Source: Methanomethylovorans sp041447285 (GTDB lineage Archaea; Halobacteriota; Methanosarcinia; Methanosarcinales; Methanosarcinaceae). Taken from it: DNA of 64,000 bases. The position numbers were made by a program, and so were the translations under genes. Under the pieces are notes generated by a model, which saw nothing but the letters and a program-made list of their open reading frames with translations, had not been told where the DNA came from and ran no database searches. The stretch is taken from contig NZ_JBGMEB010000016.1 of the NCBI RefSeq assembly GCF_041447285.1, forward strand, positions 48,733 to 112,732, in the 5' to 3' direction. This document shows, piece by piece, positions 27,943-36,337 of the stretch. Each line of letters starts with the position of its first letter. The first letter of the stretch is position 1.

Positions 27943-28212
27943 TTACGCTATGTAAAAAGGATTTCGCTGGAAATATATATTCAAATCCATTTTATCCAAT
28001 TTCTCCAGTTCAGCCATAAAACGGTACCTATCTGTGATTGTGACCTGATCGAAATCCTTGCCAAAACTCCTACTGATAATGTTCAACTGGCTCATGTATT
28101 TAAGAATCCTTGCGTCTGGCAAGCCTTCTGCATACAATACGTTCACAAAAGTAAAAATAGTGTCTTTGTTCTTTTGTGAATAAGCTGCCTCGATAATCCT
28201 TTTCCAGGACAT
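27943..28212 (-). CDS. Hypothetical small protein
   Basis: 89 residues, mixed charged and hydrophobic, with a plausible helical composition and no low-complexity bias. I do not recognise a family. It begins with ATG but lacks a convincing ribosome binding site, and overlaps an opposite-strand ORF of equal length. It lies between the tRNA-Ser gene and the giant kinase gene, all on the minus strand. The favoured strand is chosen for its protein-like composition and neighbour orientation; it may not be expressed. Confidence 0.45.
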   Translation of the reverse strand: MSWKRIIEAAYSQKNKDTIFTFVNVLYAEGLPDARILKYMSQLNIISRSFGKDFDQVTITDRYRFMAELEKLDKMDLNIYFQRNPFYIA

Positions 28213-28263
28213 ATTATGAAAATAAGCAGGGTGAAAGTGTTGGGCTTATGACTGTAATGGTCA

Positions 28264-28379
28264 CGCCGAGGTTGGGATTCGAACCCAAGCACCCCGTCAG
28301 GGGAAACCGGTCTCGAGCCGATCGCATATAGACTCCTGGGCATTTACTCCGTTGGATTGGTCCGCTCTGCCACCTCGGC
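28264..28379 (-). tRNA. tRNA-Ser(CGA) with probable D-loop intron
   Basis: Acceptor stem GCCGAGG/CCTCGGC, discriminator G, T-arm TTGGG-TTCGAAT-CCCAA, long variable arm with CCCC/GGGG, and anticodon loop CTCGAGA with anticodon CGA. G discriminator and long variable arm fit serine. CCA is not encoded. At 116 nt it is 30 nt longer than a normal tRNA-Ser; the extra bases lie in the D-loop. Removing them gives perfect D-stem GCA/TGC and anticodon stem ATCGG/CCGGT, while the alternative of placing the insert next to the anticodon creates two mismatches. Confidence 0.93.
28328..28357 (-). other. Probable archaeal tRNA intron (30 nt) in D-loop of tRNA-Ser(CGA)
   Basis: The insertion can be bounded only to within one base because A flanks both ends. 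With the boundary used here, the four exon bases GGAC (before CA at the 5' junction) pair with intron bases GUCU (before AU at the 3' junction), and UCC/GGA pairs inside the intron, giving 3-nt bulges at both junctions. This is a relaxed bulge-helix-bulge, the substrate of archaeal tRNA-splicing endonuclease. Boundaries and splicing are inferred. Confidence 0.65.
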
Positions 28380-28410
28380 ACTGATGCTGCGAACTTGAAG
28401 GTATTAATCT

Positions 28411-28418
28411 TTTATATA
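28411..28418 (-). promoter_or_regulatory. TATA box of tRNA-Ser
   Basis: TATATAAA on the minus strand, 32 bases upstream of the tRNA 5' end, the expected archaeal spacing for a transcript starting a few bases before the mature tRNA. Confidence 0.7.
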
Positions 28419-28428
28419 GATATCGTGC

Positions 28429-29673
28429 TCAGAACTCGAACAGAGACTTCTGTTTATCTTTCTTATCCATACTCTTTTTTTCGGTTTTTGATGGTGTAGA
28501 ATCATCTTTTATTTTTGCAGGCAATTCCAGCCAGCCGTACTGTCCTCCGCCACCAGGATGAATAATTACTTCTTCGTTCCTAAATGCCAGGATAGCATTC
28601 ACTATTTTGCGGTCCACAAAATCCATTCTCTCAGCCGGGATTTCCAGGAGTACTTTTACTTCACTGCCAAATCTTTCAACCAGCGAGTTCCAGGCTGATT
28701 GTACTCCTTTAGTGTTAATGCTGGCATGTCCTAAGGCCATCATTATCACTTCGGAAAGAGGTGCAAGGTGTATATAGGGTGGTCTGTGATCAGGGTGATG
28801 AGGTTCATCAAGGTCTGCAAGTTCATTCACTCTGTCCCGCACGCCTTTTTTTATCTGTCCTCTGCACTTACTGCATTTCCATTTCAGTTGCACTGCTTCC
28901 TGCATAGTGTAGTGGGTAAAACATTTGATACAGGCAGATTCATTGTATTTACCCTCCTGGGGGTAGAATCCTACGTTAAGGGTAGGCCCATAGCCTTCTT
29001 TTCTTAGGATTGCTTTCTCAACACCTTCAAATGTAACCTCAGGGACTTCTAATTGTGTAAATTCTCTGGCAAGTTTATTTACCATTGGAGAATGCGCATC
29101 GGAATTAGTAAGAAACGTGAGCCTATGCAGTTCACTGATACGATCCGCGTAGTCACTATCTGCGCTCAGTCCAAGTTCAACAAAAGATATGTATCCCGTC
29201 ATGTCTCCATAACAGCTTTGAAGTGAATCATGTGCAGCGTACATGGAAGTCCAGGGAGTGAAAGCATGGCAGGGGCCGATCAATGCACCTATATCCTTCG
29301 CGATGGACGCAATTTCGCAACCACCTATTCGAACAGTAGGTCTCCCGTCTGTTCTTATGTCCCCATGCTTTTCCATTTCTAACGCTAGTTCTTCTGCTTT
29401 GGATATGGAAGGCAGGATCAGAAGATGATGTACCCTGAACTTATCCTCTATCTCAGTTGTAAGTATAAAATCAGTATTATTAACCCTTATTGTTTCATCG
29501 TCAAGGGCAGCTTCTTTGATATGCTCAAGCCATTTTGGATGGATACAATCCCCGGTGGCAACAAGATTTATGCCCTTTTTTGAAGCCTCAGAAGCCATAG
29601 TTGGCAGTTCCATCCTATCGGAACATGCCATAGAATATTTGGAGTGCAGATGTAAATCTGCATTGATCTTCAT
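28429..29673 (-). CDS. Endonuclease Q-like PHP-domain DNA repair nuclease
   Basis: 414 residues matching archaeal EndoQ, which nicks DNA 5' to deaminated bases such as hypoxanthine and uracil. N-terminal PHP metal-site motifs ADLHLHSKYS, TGDCIHP and the later TNSDAHSP are present (residues about 5-210), followed by a four-Cys zinc site (CIKC ... CSKC, about 255-285). The last residues QKSLFEF look like a PCNA-interacting box, as reported for EndoQ. PHP phosphoesterase of other specificity is the alternative, but the zinc module and tail favour EndoQ. Confidence 0.88.
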   Translation of the reverse strand: MKINADLHLHSKYSMACSDRMELPTMASEASKKGINLVATGDCIHPKWLEHIKEAALDDETIRVNNTDFILTTEIEDKFRVHHLLILPSISKAEELALEMEKHGDIRTDGRPTVRIGGCEIASIAKDIGALIGPCHAFTPWTSMYAAHDSLQSCYGDMTGYISFVELGLSADSDYADRISELHRLTFLTNSDAHSPMVNKLAREFTQLEVPEVTFEGVEKAILRKEGYGPTLNVGFYPQEGKYNESACIKCFTHYTMQEAVQLKWKCSKCRGQIKKGVRDRVNELADLDEPHHPDHRPPYIHLAPLSEVIMMALGHASINTKGVQSAWNSLVERFGSEVKVLLEIPAERMDFVDRKIVNAILAFRNEEVIIHPGGGGQYGWLELPAKIKDDSTPSKTEKKSMDKKDKQKSLFEF

Positions 29674-29677
29674 GGGA

Positions 29678-30460
29678 TTACCCTATATATCTCAGATCTT
29701 CGTCTCCTGTTCCTATTTCCGGTATCATCTGGGTTTGTTGCTGCTGCTGTTCATACTCTTTCAGCCGTGCCACTATTTTTTCCATCTCTTTTGCCCGCTC
29801 TTCAAGAGGCCCTGCATCTATTTCCACATTAAATAGCTTGCATACTATTTTCAATAGAGATTGGGCACTTTTTGGGTCTACGACATATCCAGATGTCATT
29901 CCCATCAAACATGCAGCATCAATATTTCTAAGTTTACAGAGGCCAAGCATGAGACCTGAAGCACCAACGATACCTCCTCCAGGCTCGTTTGGTTTAAATT
30001 GGACTCCTATTTCTTCCAGCCTGCTTTTAAGTTCTGGTTTATTCACTGCACCCAGTACTTCATCAATGTGAGTTAGCTGGCCAGTTGGGAAACCACCTAA
30101 AGTGTACACCATTTTTGTTCCCATTTCTTCAGCGAGATCTAAATAAAGTCCACAAAGCTCATAGTGACCATTCGTTGTATTGCTCTGATGATCGCCTATC
30201 AACACAAGAAGGTCTTGTTCGCCTGCTTTGCAAACATAGATCTCATTGTTAACTATTCTTATCTCACTGTTCTCATCTACGAGTACTTGAGGAGGAAAAT
30301 GAGGAGAATATATTTCAATGATCTTTGTAGATTCAAGCTCTTCTACAAGATGTTCAGCAACAAGTTTCCCGACGTGACCTACGCCTGGAAGCCCCACTAT
30401 CATTATAGGGTTTTTAATCTCTACATTCCTTTCTAGGTGAATTACCCTGTTCTCGCGCAT
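29678..30460 (-). CDS. PAC2-family (proteasome assembly chaperone-like) protein
   Basis: About 260 residues from ATG 30460, beginning MRENRVIHLERNVEIKNP and containing MIVGLPGVGHVGKLVAEH and GGFPTGQL, hallmarks of the archaeal PAC2/COG2047 ATP-grasp-like family. The C-terminus is a Gln-rich helix. Role in archaea is unproven, possibly proteasome assembly. Upstream in-frame starts to 30508 exist, but the family N-terminus and an AGGGA element favour 30460. Even so the gene overlaps nop10 by 47 bases in another frame. It is the distal part of the conserved translation operon. Confidence 0.88.
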   Translation of the reverse strand: MRENRVIHLERNVEIKNPIMIVGLPGVGHVGKLVAEHLVEELESTKIIEIYSPHFPPQVLVDENSEIRIVNNEIYVCKAGEQDLLVLIGDHQSNTTNGHYELCGLYLDLAEEMGTKMVYTLGGFPTGQLTHIDEVLGAVNKPELKSRLEEIGVQFKPNEPGGGIVGASGLMLGLCKLRNIDAACLMGMTSGYVVDPKSAQSLLKIVCKLFNVEIDAGPLEERAKEMEKIVARLKEYEQQQQQTQMIPEIGTGDEDLRYIG

Positions 30461-30620
30461 TGATATCCCTATTCCTTGCAATTCTGCGATATTTCCCATA
30501 GGGGTCAAGCGGTGAAAAATGCGGGGGCAAAGGGTTACCCGCCTTTCCTCCGCAATGAGTACACACTTCTTTTAATACATACTGCCCACAGAGGAGACAC
30601 TTTTTTATCCTGGAACCCAC
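30414..30620 (-). CDS. nop10: Ribosome biogenesis protein Nop10
   Basis: 68-residue H/ACA ribonucleoprotein subunit for pseudouridylation. The zinc-ribbon cysteines KKCLLCGQYVLKEVCTHCGG and the PPHFSPLDPYGKYRR segment are diagnostic. The tail after residue 55 is longer than usual and is the part that overlaps the PAC2 gene. Position directly after aIF2-alpha (stop to start 7 bases) is the classical archaeal arrangement. Confidence 0.95.
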   Translation of the reverse strand: MGSRIKKCLLCGQYVLKEVCTHCGGKAGNPLPPHFSPLDPYGKYRRIARNRDINAREQGNSPRKECRD

Positions 30621-30627
30621 CAGTATA

Positions 30628-31425
30628 TCACGCCTTTACAGTTTCGTTATGACGGTGGTACACACCCTGGCCACCCAGTTTGTGTATTGTGGTTATTACA
30701 GCATTAGACGAATTCTTCAATACCAGCTCAGCGGTCTTGTAGTCAGGTGCAATTACTTTGATCCTATATCTTGGAGCACCGGTATATGTAATCTCTACCT
30801 TTACACCTTCTTTCTGAACCTCATCGGCAGCCATTAATGCTTTCTTTATAATTTCGATCCCATCTGGCAGATAACAGTTCAGATCCACAAAACCCGCAAT
30901 GTCTACAAATGGCAGTTTTATGTTCTCTTGAGCAATCCTTAGTATGCTCTTTACTACATTCTTCTTCAATTTAAGGTCAGTAAAGGCACCCTCGCCGTTG
31001 GTGGCAGCTTCTTCAAAGGCTGAATGAAGGCTTCCAAAAGTCTCATGGAGTTTAACTCTTAACTTATCCAGCTCTTCATCCTTTATTTTAGTTTCCTCTG
31101 CTACAAACTGCATCCATTTGGCAGCTTTTTGCTCATTTTTCCACTCTTGGATCTTTGCACGTTTCTGGTGTTCATTGACATCTTTGAGGGACAGATCAAT
31201 GTGTCTGCGACCAGTATCCACTTTTAGGACCTTACATACTATCTTTTGGCCTTCTCGTACGTAATCACGTACATATTTTACCCATCCGGCCTTAATCTCG
31301 GATATGTGGATAAATCCTTCTTTTCCACCATATTCCTCAAGTGTGGTATATGCACCGAAGTCCACTACGTCCTTCACTGTGCATACTACAAAATCGCCAA
31401 CATCTGGCCACTCATTGATTTCCAT
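30628..31425 (-). CDS. Translation initiation factor aIF2, alpha subunit
   Basis: 265 residues: N-terminal S1 RNA-binding domain (about 10-85; GDFVVCTVKDVVDFGAY, KEGFIHISEI), a central helical domain, and a C-terminal alpha/beta domain ending in LGGQGVYHRHNE. Alpha subunit of the aIF2 heterotrimer that brings initiator tRNA to the ribosome. ATG preceded by AGTGATC. Lies 19 bases behind rps27e in the L44e-S27e-aIF2alpha-Nop10 operon. Confidence 0.96.
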   Translation of the reverse strand: MEINEWPDVGDFVVCTVKDVVDFGAYTTLEEYGGKEGFIHISEIKAGWVKYVRDYVREGQKIVCKVLKVDTGRRHIDLSLKDVNEHQKRAKIQEWKNEQKAAKWMQFVAEETKIKDEELDKLRVKLHETFGSLHSAFEEAATNGEGAFTDLKLKKNVVKSILRIAQENIKLPFVDIAGFVDLNCYLPDGIEIIKKALMAADEVQKEGVKVEITYTGAPRYRIKVIAPDYKTAELVLKNSSNAVITTIHKLGGQGVYHRHNETVKA

Positions 31426-31444
31426 CTGATCACTTTAGGTGCAC

Positions 31445-31621
31445 TTATTCCAGGACTTCCAGGATATGCGTTGTTATAGTTGATTTGCCGCCGGTAGGCT
31501 CAGCAAGAGTCCTTCCACATACAAGGCATGTTACCTTGGTGCTTGCGCTGCCAAAGATAACCTGTTCGTTCTCACAGTCATTGCATTTAACACGCAAGAA
31601 TCTGCTTTTTGGTTTTGTCAT
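31445..31621 (-). CDS. rps27e: Ribosomal protein S27e
   Basis: A 58-residue zinc-ribbon ribosomal protein, short enough to be missed by size filters. It opens MTKPKSRFLRVKCNDCENEQ and has the second Cys pair in CLVCGRTLAEPTGGK, the S27e signature. It starts 6 bases after the L44e stop and is followed by aIF2-alpha, exactly as in other euryarchaea. Component of the small ribosomal subunit. Confidence 0.95.
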   Translation of the reverse strand: MTKPKSRFLRVKCNDCENEQVIFGSASTKVTCLVCGRTLAEPTGGKSTITTHILEVLE

Positions 31622-31627
31622 TTACTC

Positions 31628-31906
31628 TCACTCCACAAATTCGAATTTCTTTGCTCTGAAACATGGTCTCTGGTGTGATTTATTGCACTCCGAGCAGCGG
31701 TACCTGAGGTATATCCTTTTTGTGGGTTTGTCTCCACCAGGAACCTTAGAGAACTTTCCGCTGTTTCCTATTCCTATCTGGCGTTTCTTCTGTCTTTCGA
31801 TATGTGTCAGTGAAGAAGCTTTTCCTTTCTTCACCCTCTCCGCCACATGTTCGGTGTGTTTTTTACAGAAAGGGCAGTGTGTTCTGAATCTTTTTGGGAT
31901 CTTCAT
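31628..31906 (-). CDS. rpl44e: Ribosomal protein L44e
   Basis: 92-residue large-subunit zinc protein: MKIPKRFRTHCPFCKKH gives the first Cys pair, and YRCSECNKSH the second; the basic middle with GKFSKVPGGDKPTKR is typical. It sits between the GINS gene and rps27e on the minus strand. Confidence 0.96.
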   Translation of the reverse strand: MKIPKRFRTHCPFCKKHTEHVAERVKKGKASSLTHIERQKKRQIGIGNSGKFSKVPGGDKPTKRIYLRYRCSECNKSHQRPCFRAKKFEFVE

Positions 31907-31930
31907 TATCTACACCTTTATTGATCTGAA

Positions 31931-32677
31931 TCATAGTTTCTTGATGATGTGTGCAACGTTGCGTTTTACAAGACCTTGCGCATTAAGGGTCGGCAAAACA
32001 ACAACATCTTCAGCACTCAGCGCATAATTACGATTATCTAAAGCCTTAAAGGTAGGTAAGTCTTTCAGTATTCGCACAACAACGAACTCTTCATTTATAT
32101 TACTTTTGCCTCTTACGTCTGGAATGTTTTCCCTGGAAATTTCCGGTACTCTTCCAGAATCTACTCTCTCGGAGACTTCTTGAGTATCCATTTTGTCTGC
32201 TTCATTTCTTGATTCAATTCTATAAGGCTCTTGCAGAACACTGCTTTTTAAGGTGCCTTCTTCAACGCACACACTTTTTTGGGCAGAAGTTACTGTTTCT
32301 GGGTTGAGTATTGGGTCTAGTAGCTCTCCCCTTGCGGAATTAATTGCAGATAATACTGAATCATATATTCTTTTTTCAGCAGGCAGCAGTTTATCCAAGT
32401 CCTGACTTGGTGACTTTTTGGAGAACGCGTTCGAAGTTGCCCTTGTAGTGATCTTCTTTATCCTGCGCAGAAATATTACTTCGATGTCAGTGATGGCACT
32501 TTGAAGTTCATCTTCCAGCATTCTTGATTCAACGGATCTGGGATTGTTGATAAGTCTTATCTCATCTTCAAGTTCCCGGATGTATTTTGCTACACTTTCA
32601 TAAAAGTCACTGCCAAGTGCTCTGAGAGAAGAACTGCTTTCACTACGCAGGATATCTTTCAATTCTGTCCTATCCAT
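31931..32677 (-). CDS. GINS complex subunit, Gins51 (Sld5-like) type
   Basis: About 248 residues. GINS works with MCM helicase and Cdc45/RecJ-like protein at the replication fork. The helical A-domain is N-terminal (about 1-120) and the small beta B-domain is C-terminal, recognised from VVRILKDLPTFKALDNRNYAL, EDVVVLPTLNAQGLVKRNVA. That A-B order is the Gins51 arrangement. A long poorly conserved linker separates them. ATG 32677 is chosen because GAGGTG precedes it; GTG 32689 is inside that element. Neighbours priS and ribosomal proteins fit the usual archaeal cluster. Confidence 0.9.
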   Translation of the reverse strand: MDRTELKDILRSESSSSLRALGSDFYESVAKYIRELEDEIRLINNPRSVESRMLEDELQSAITDIEVIFLRRIKKITTRATSNAFSKKSPSQDLDKLLPAEKRIYDSVLSAINSARGELLDPILNPETVTSAQKSVCVEEGTLKSSVLQEPYRIESRNEADKMDTQEVSERVDSGRVPEISRENIPDVRGKSNINEEFVVVRILKDLPTFKALDNRNYALSAEDVVVLPTLNAQGLVKRNVAHIIKKL

Positions 32678-32689
32678 AGTTTGTGACAC

Positions 32690-33024
32690 CTCAAAATATT
32701 AGGTGTAATGCTCCATATTCGAGCAGCTCTTACTTCCCTGATTCCACTTTAAGGTCTTTTCCTTTTGTGAACTTCCACTCGGATCGATTCTCAAAAATAT
32801 GTTCTCCATACTAGTTTTCCTTTCAGCTTTTAGAATACAATAGTCCAGCCTTCTTGCTGGGCCTGCTGGGATGTATATGACACTCCGTCAACCTTTAAAC
32901 CTTTATTGTTTATTGTATACTCATGAGATATATTCTCATGTTATGCCATACAATCTGTCAAAGTTACTATTTGTGAGCTAAAAAAAGTAATTAGCATCAA
33001 GTAGTATGTAAAATTGTTTTCAAC
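32690..33024. other. Intergenic region between priS and GINS genes
   Basis: 335 bases. No ORF with coding character on either strand. It contains a small hairpin, CCAGC/GCTGG with a six-base loop, near 32854-32869, and AT-rich stretches before the GINS gene that could hold its promoter. The gap suggests priS and the downstream operon have separate promoters. Confidence 0.4.
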
Positions 33025-34215
33025 TTAAATACGAGGAATTCTGTCGTGTCCATATTCTGCCACACCTCTGCACAATAGGTGTACAGCTGCATACTCCGGT
33101 AGTTCCTGCTCTCCCGGCTCCACTTCAATATCCTTTTCTTTCATCTGCACTGCAAAAGGCTTGATCACTTTTAACTTTACTAACCTTTCACCGAAAACCA
33201 CTGCATCTCTTAAAGGTTCGAACTTTTCCAGCTCATCAATAGTTAAGGACATGACCTTCATCCCCGAGCCACCATGTAAAGACTCAGGAAGCCGTATTAA
33301 GCGCTTGATATCAGCTGTAACAGGCTCGTCCACAACTGCCGACATTTTCTTAATCCCTTCCACTATCAATGCATTAATTATTTTTTTATTCACTGCGGAC
33401 AGAACATCAATGTTACCTTTCTTTAATACTTCCACTTGTGCCTCATCTCTAAAAACTTCGATAATCTGTCGAGCCGTTTTCTCCCCGACTCCTTTGAATC
33501 CCCTCAGGATTTCCTCAGCATCATCCCTGGCGACTATATCTTTCATGAAAGAAACAAAATACCTGTTTATTCTTCCTTTCCAGCCACCTTCTGCTTCCGA
33601 GGGAAATACCATCATTTGTGCACTCTCTCTTCCTGCATCTCCACTTACTTCTTTTGTGTCAAGTATCCTTTCAAGGTCAATTCCTTTCGCACTCACATAA
33701 TCAACTATTTCACGCCTTTCAGGGCTTTCAAGATGGAGGACAGAAGGATCGGTTATATGGCAATGGTATCCTCTGCCTCCTGAGAATACGATATGGACAT
33801 CCTTCTCAGCAAATCCAAAATCATCAAGCAAGAATTCCATGAGCTTAAATGTTTCTTTTTTCCCCTTTTCCAGCATATCAGCATAGGAAGTGATCTTCCC
33901 TGGAAGGTGGTCAGAGTCAATATCAAATATCAGGTCTGCCTTCTGCCAGTTCTTCTCCTTCATCTTCGGTGCACTGGGATACTCATAGTATGCAACAGAG
34001 TAATATGCATGTGCTGGAGCTATCCCTTTTAGATAGTCCTTTATTTCTCCTTCAGAGCCGAAGGCTATGTGTCGTTTCATAAAGGTTTCAGAGCTATCGC
34101 TGAAAGGAATAAATCCCCATTCACGAGATATATGTTCAGGAGGAAGGTGTATCTCAGCCTGTGAGTAGTAGGCCTGGAATCTGTTCACAAGAAAATTTCG
34201 TGTCTTTTCATTCAT
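33025..34215 (-). CDS. priS: DNA primase small (catalytic) subunit
   Basis: 396-residue archaeo-eukaryotic primase catalytic subunit. The metal-binding acids are in DLIFDIDSDHLPG, the nucleotide-binding SGGRGYHCHI motif follows, and a third acid region plus the LIRLPESLHGGSGMKV segment complete the active site. Makes RNA/DNA primers with PriL, which is not in this window. Size is normal (about 350-400). Adjacent to GINS, consistent with a replication cluster. Confidence 0.96.
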   Translation of the reverse strand: MNEKTRNFLVNRFQAYYSQAEIHLPPEHISREWGFIPFSDSSETFMKRHIAFGSEGEIKDYLKGIAPAHAYYSVAYYEYPSAPKMKEKNWQKADLIFDIDSDHLPGKITSYADMLEKGKKETFKLMEFLLDDFGFAEKDVHIVFSGGRGYHCHITDPSVLHLESPERREIVDYVSAKGIDLERILDTKEVSGDAGRESAQMMVFPSEAEGGWKGRINRYFVSFMKDIVARDDAEEILRGFKGVGEKTARQIIEVFRDEAQVEVLKKGNIDVLSAVNKKIINALIVEGIKKMSAVVDEPVTADIKRLIRLPESLHGGSGMKVMSLTIDELEKFEPLRDAVVFGERLVKLKVIKPFAVQMKEKDIEVEPGEQELPEYAAVHLLCRGVAEYGHDRIPRI

Positions 34216-34327
34216 TTTCTCAGTTGTATTGTTTTGTCGCTATTTCTTTGTTTCAATGATTAAATTACCATTAATATTACTTTCTTGTCATAAACCTTAT
34301 AGTCAACACCTGCATTATAGTCGCTTT

Positions 34328-36319
34328 ATGAAAGAGGAAATGACAAGTGCAGATGTTGCAGCTCTTGTGGCAGAACTTAGCTCAGGTGAGCTCTCGCTTA
34401 TTGATGCCAAGGTTGGGAAAATATATCAGCCACTGGAAGATGAGATACGTTTCAACCTCTTCGTTTTCGGTAAGGGTAGAGTAGATTTCATTATTCAGGC
34501 AGGAAAACGTGCCCATTTGAGCCAATATGCTTCTCCAAGTCCTAAAATGCCACAGTCATTTCCGATGCTGCTAAGAAAACATATAATGAGCAGTAGGATC
34601 GTTTCCATTAAACAGTATGATTTTGACAGGATAATCGAAATAGGTTTTGTCAGGGGCGGTGTGGAAACCGTCTTAGTAGCTGAGCTTTTTGCCAGAGGCA
34701 ACATTGTGCTCATTGATAATGAAAGGCGTATCATTCTCCCGATGAATCCTGCAACATTCAAAGGCCGCAGGGTGAGAAGCGGTGAAATCTACATTTATCC
34801 GGAGGCACAGATAAGCCCTCTTGACGCAAACGAAGAACAGATGCTTGCAGTTTTCAGGTCCTCGGATTCAGACGTGGTACGTACCATAGCCACCAGATTC
34901 AATCTGGGAGGTCTTCTTTCTGAGGAAGTATGCTCCAGGGCAGGGGTCAAAAAGAACCTTCCTGTTGCAGAAGTAGGTCTGGAAGAAATAAATCTGCTTC
35001 TTCGGGCTATGAAGGAAATGTTCTCTCCACTGCAGACAGGGAAATTGGATCCATGTGTCATCAAAAAAGGTGAGGGGGATGCCTCCCAGTCAATAGATGT
35101 TGTACCGTTTGAGCTGGAAGTTTACCGTGGACTGGCAAAAGAGCGCTATCCATCATTTAACAAGGCTCTTGACGAATATTTCGGAAAAAGAGAAGCTGCC
35201 TCCATTACCGAGCAGGTAGTTGCAGTAAAGAAGGAAAAAGTTGACCTTCTGGAACGCAGGTTAAAACAGCAGGAAGAAGCAGTGGAGAAATACGGTAAGG
35301 AAGCTGCAAAACAGACATCTATCGCGGAGAGTATTTATGCAAACTATCAGGCTGTAGAAGACGTTCTGAATGTACTTTCCAATGCAAGGGACAAAGGTTA
35401 CTCGTGGGATCAGATTAAGTCTATTCTTAAAGCTGCAAGGGATTCCGTTCCTGCTGCAAAGTCCATATTGAGCATAGATCAGGCAACTGGGACAGTGGTA
35501 CTTGATCTTATGGGCATGAAAACGAGCATAGATGTCTCTAAGACAGTTCCGCAAAATGCTCAATTATATTATGAAAAATCCAAAAAACTGGCAAAGAAGC
35601 AGGAAGGAGCCATAAGGTCTATAGAACAGACAAAACTAGCAATGCAGAAAAAAGAGAAACCAGTTGCTAAAAAAGGTACAGTTCGCATTAAGAAGCACTG
35701 GTATGATAAATTCAGGTGGTTTACGTCATCCGATGGCTTCCTGGTAATAGGTGGAAGGGATGCTGATACCAATGAGGAAATATTTACCAAGTACATGGAG
35801 AAGCGAGACATTGTGTTGCATACTCAGTCTCCGGGGGCACCATTGACTGTGATAAAGACAGGTGGTAAAGATGTACCGCCTCAGACACTTGAAGAAGCAG
35901 CTCGTTTTGTGGTATCTTATTCCAGCATCTGGAAATCTGGTCAGTTCAGCGCAGATTGTTACTGGGTAAACTCGACGCAAGTTTCAAAGACTCCCGAATC
36001 CGGTGAATATGTAAAGAAGGGTTCTTTTATAATCCGTGGTGAGAGAAACTATCTAAGAGACGTGCCAGTAGGAGTTGCAGTTGGGATTGAAATGGGTGCA
36101 GAAACCAGGGTCATAGGTGGTCCCTTGTCTGCGGTCAATGGAAGAGGGAAACACATCATAGAGTTGGTGCCTGGAAAGTTCAACCAGAATGACATAGCAA
36201 AGAAAATATACAGAGTCTATGTTGAAACCATAGGTGATGCATCATTTGTAAAACAGGCCGCTTCTCCTGATAAAATTGCCATGGTGTTACCTCCTGGTGA
36301 ATCCGACATAAAGGTCTGA
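34328..36319 (+). CDS. rqcH: Ribosome quality control protein RqcH/NEMF homologue
   Basis: About 663 residues of the NEMF/Rqc2/FbpA family, which binds stalled large subunits with peptidyl-tRNA. N-terminal NFACT-N domain (about 1-190, with MTSADVAALVAEL), helical and coiled-coil middle (about 300-470), and C-terminal NFACT-R/DUF814 domain with KHWYDKFRWFTSSDGFLVIGG and SYSSIWKSGQFSADCYWV. ATG 34328 gives the family start MKEEMTSADV; the ORF extends upstream without support. Followed 18 bases later by Pelota, so both likely form a ribosome-rescue operon. Confidence 0.93.
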   Translation: MKEEMTSADVAALVAELSSGELSLIDAKVGKIYQPLEDEIRFNLFVFGKGRVDFIIQAGKRAHLSQYASPSPKMPQSFPMLLRKHIMSSRIVSIKQYDFDRIIEIGFVRGGVETVLVAELFARGNIVLIDNERRIILPMNPATFKGRRVRSGEIYIYPEAQISPLDANEEQMLAVFRSSDSDVVRTIATRFNLGGLLSEEVCSRAGVKKNLPVAEVGLEEINLLLRAMKEMFSPLQTGKLDPCVIKKGEGDASQSIDVVPFELEVYRGLAKERYPSFNKALDEYFGKREAASITEQVVAVKKEKVDLLERRLKQQEEAVEKYGKEAAKQTSIAESIYANYQAVEDVLNVLSNARDKGYSWDQIKSILKAARDSVPAAKSILSIDQATGTVVLDLMGMKTSIDVSKTVPQNAQLYYEKSKKLAKKQEGAIRSIEQTKLAMQKKEKPVAKKGTVRIKKHWYDKFRWFTSSDGFLVIGGRDADTNEEIFTKYMEKRDIVLHTQSPGAPLTVIKTGGKDVPPQTLEEAARFVVSYSSIWKSGQFSADCYWVNSTQVSKTPESGEYVKKGSFIIRGERNYLRDVPVGVAVGIEMGAETRVIGGPLSAVNGRGKHIIELVPGKFNQNDIAKKIYRVYVETIGDASFVKQAASPDKIAMVLPPGESDIKV

Positions 36320-36337
36320 TCCTTTCAAGGTGTTATT

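Noticed and set aside
27910..28179. 89-codon plus-strand ORF overlapping the small minus-strand hypothetical
   Set aside because: Less protein-like (start with an aromatic-rich run) and against the direction of its neighbours, though neither frame is proven.
28328..28357. Placing the tRNA-Ser insertion next to the anticodon loop
   Set aside because: That choice leaves mismatches in the D-stem and anticodon stem; the D-loop placement makes both stems perfect.
31485..32027. 180-codon plus-strand ORF opposite L44e, S27e and GINS
   Set aside because: Lies over three firmly identified minus-strand genes; composition not protein-like.
32854..32869. Small hairpin after priS as a terminator
   Set aside because: Five-base stem with no T-run on either strand; could be chance.
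33161..33700. 179-codon plus-strand ORF opposite priS
   Set aside because: Antisense shadow of the primase gene with typical Ser/Ile-rich composition.
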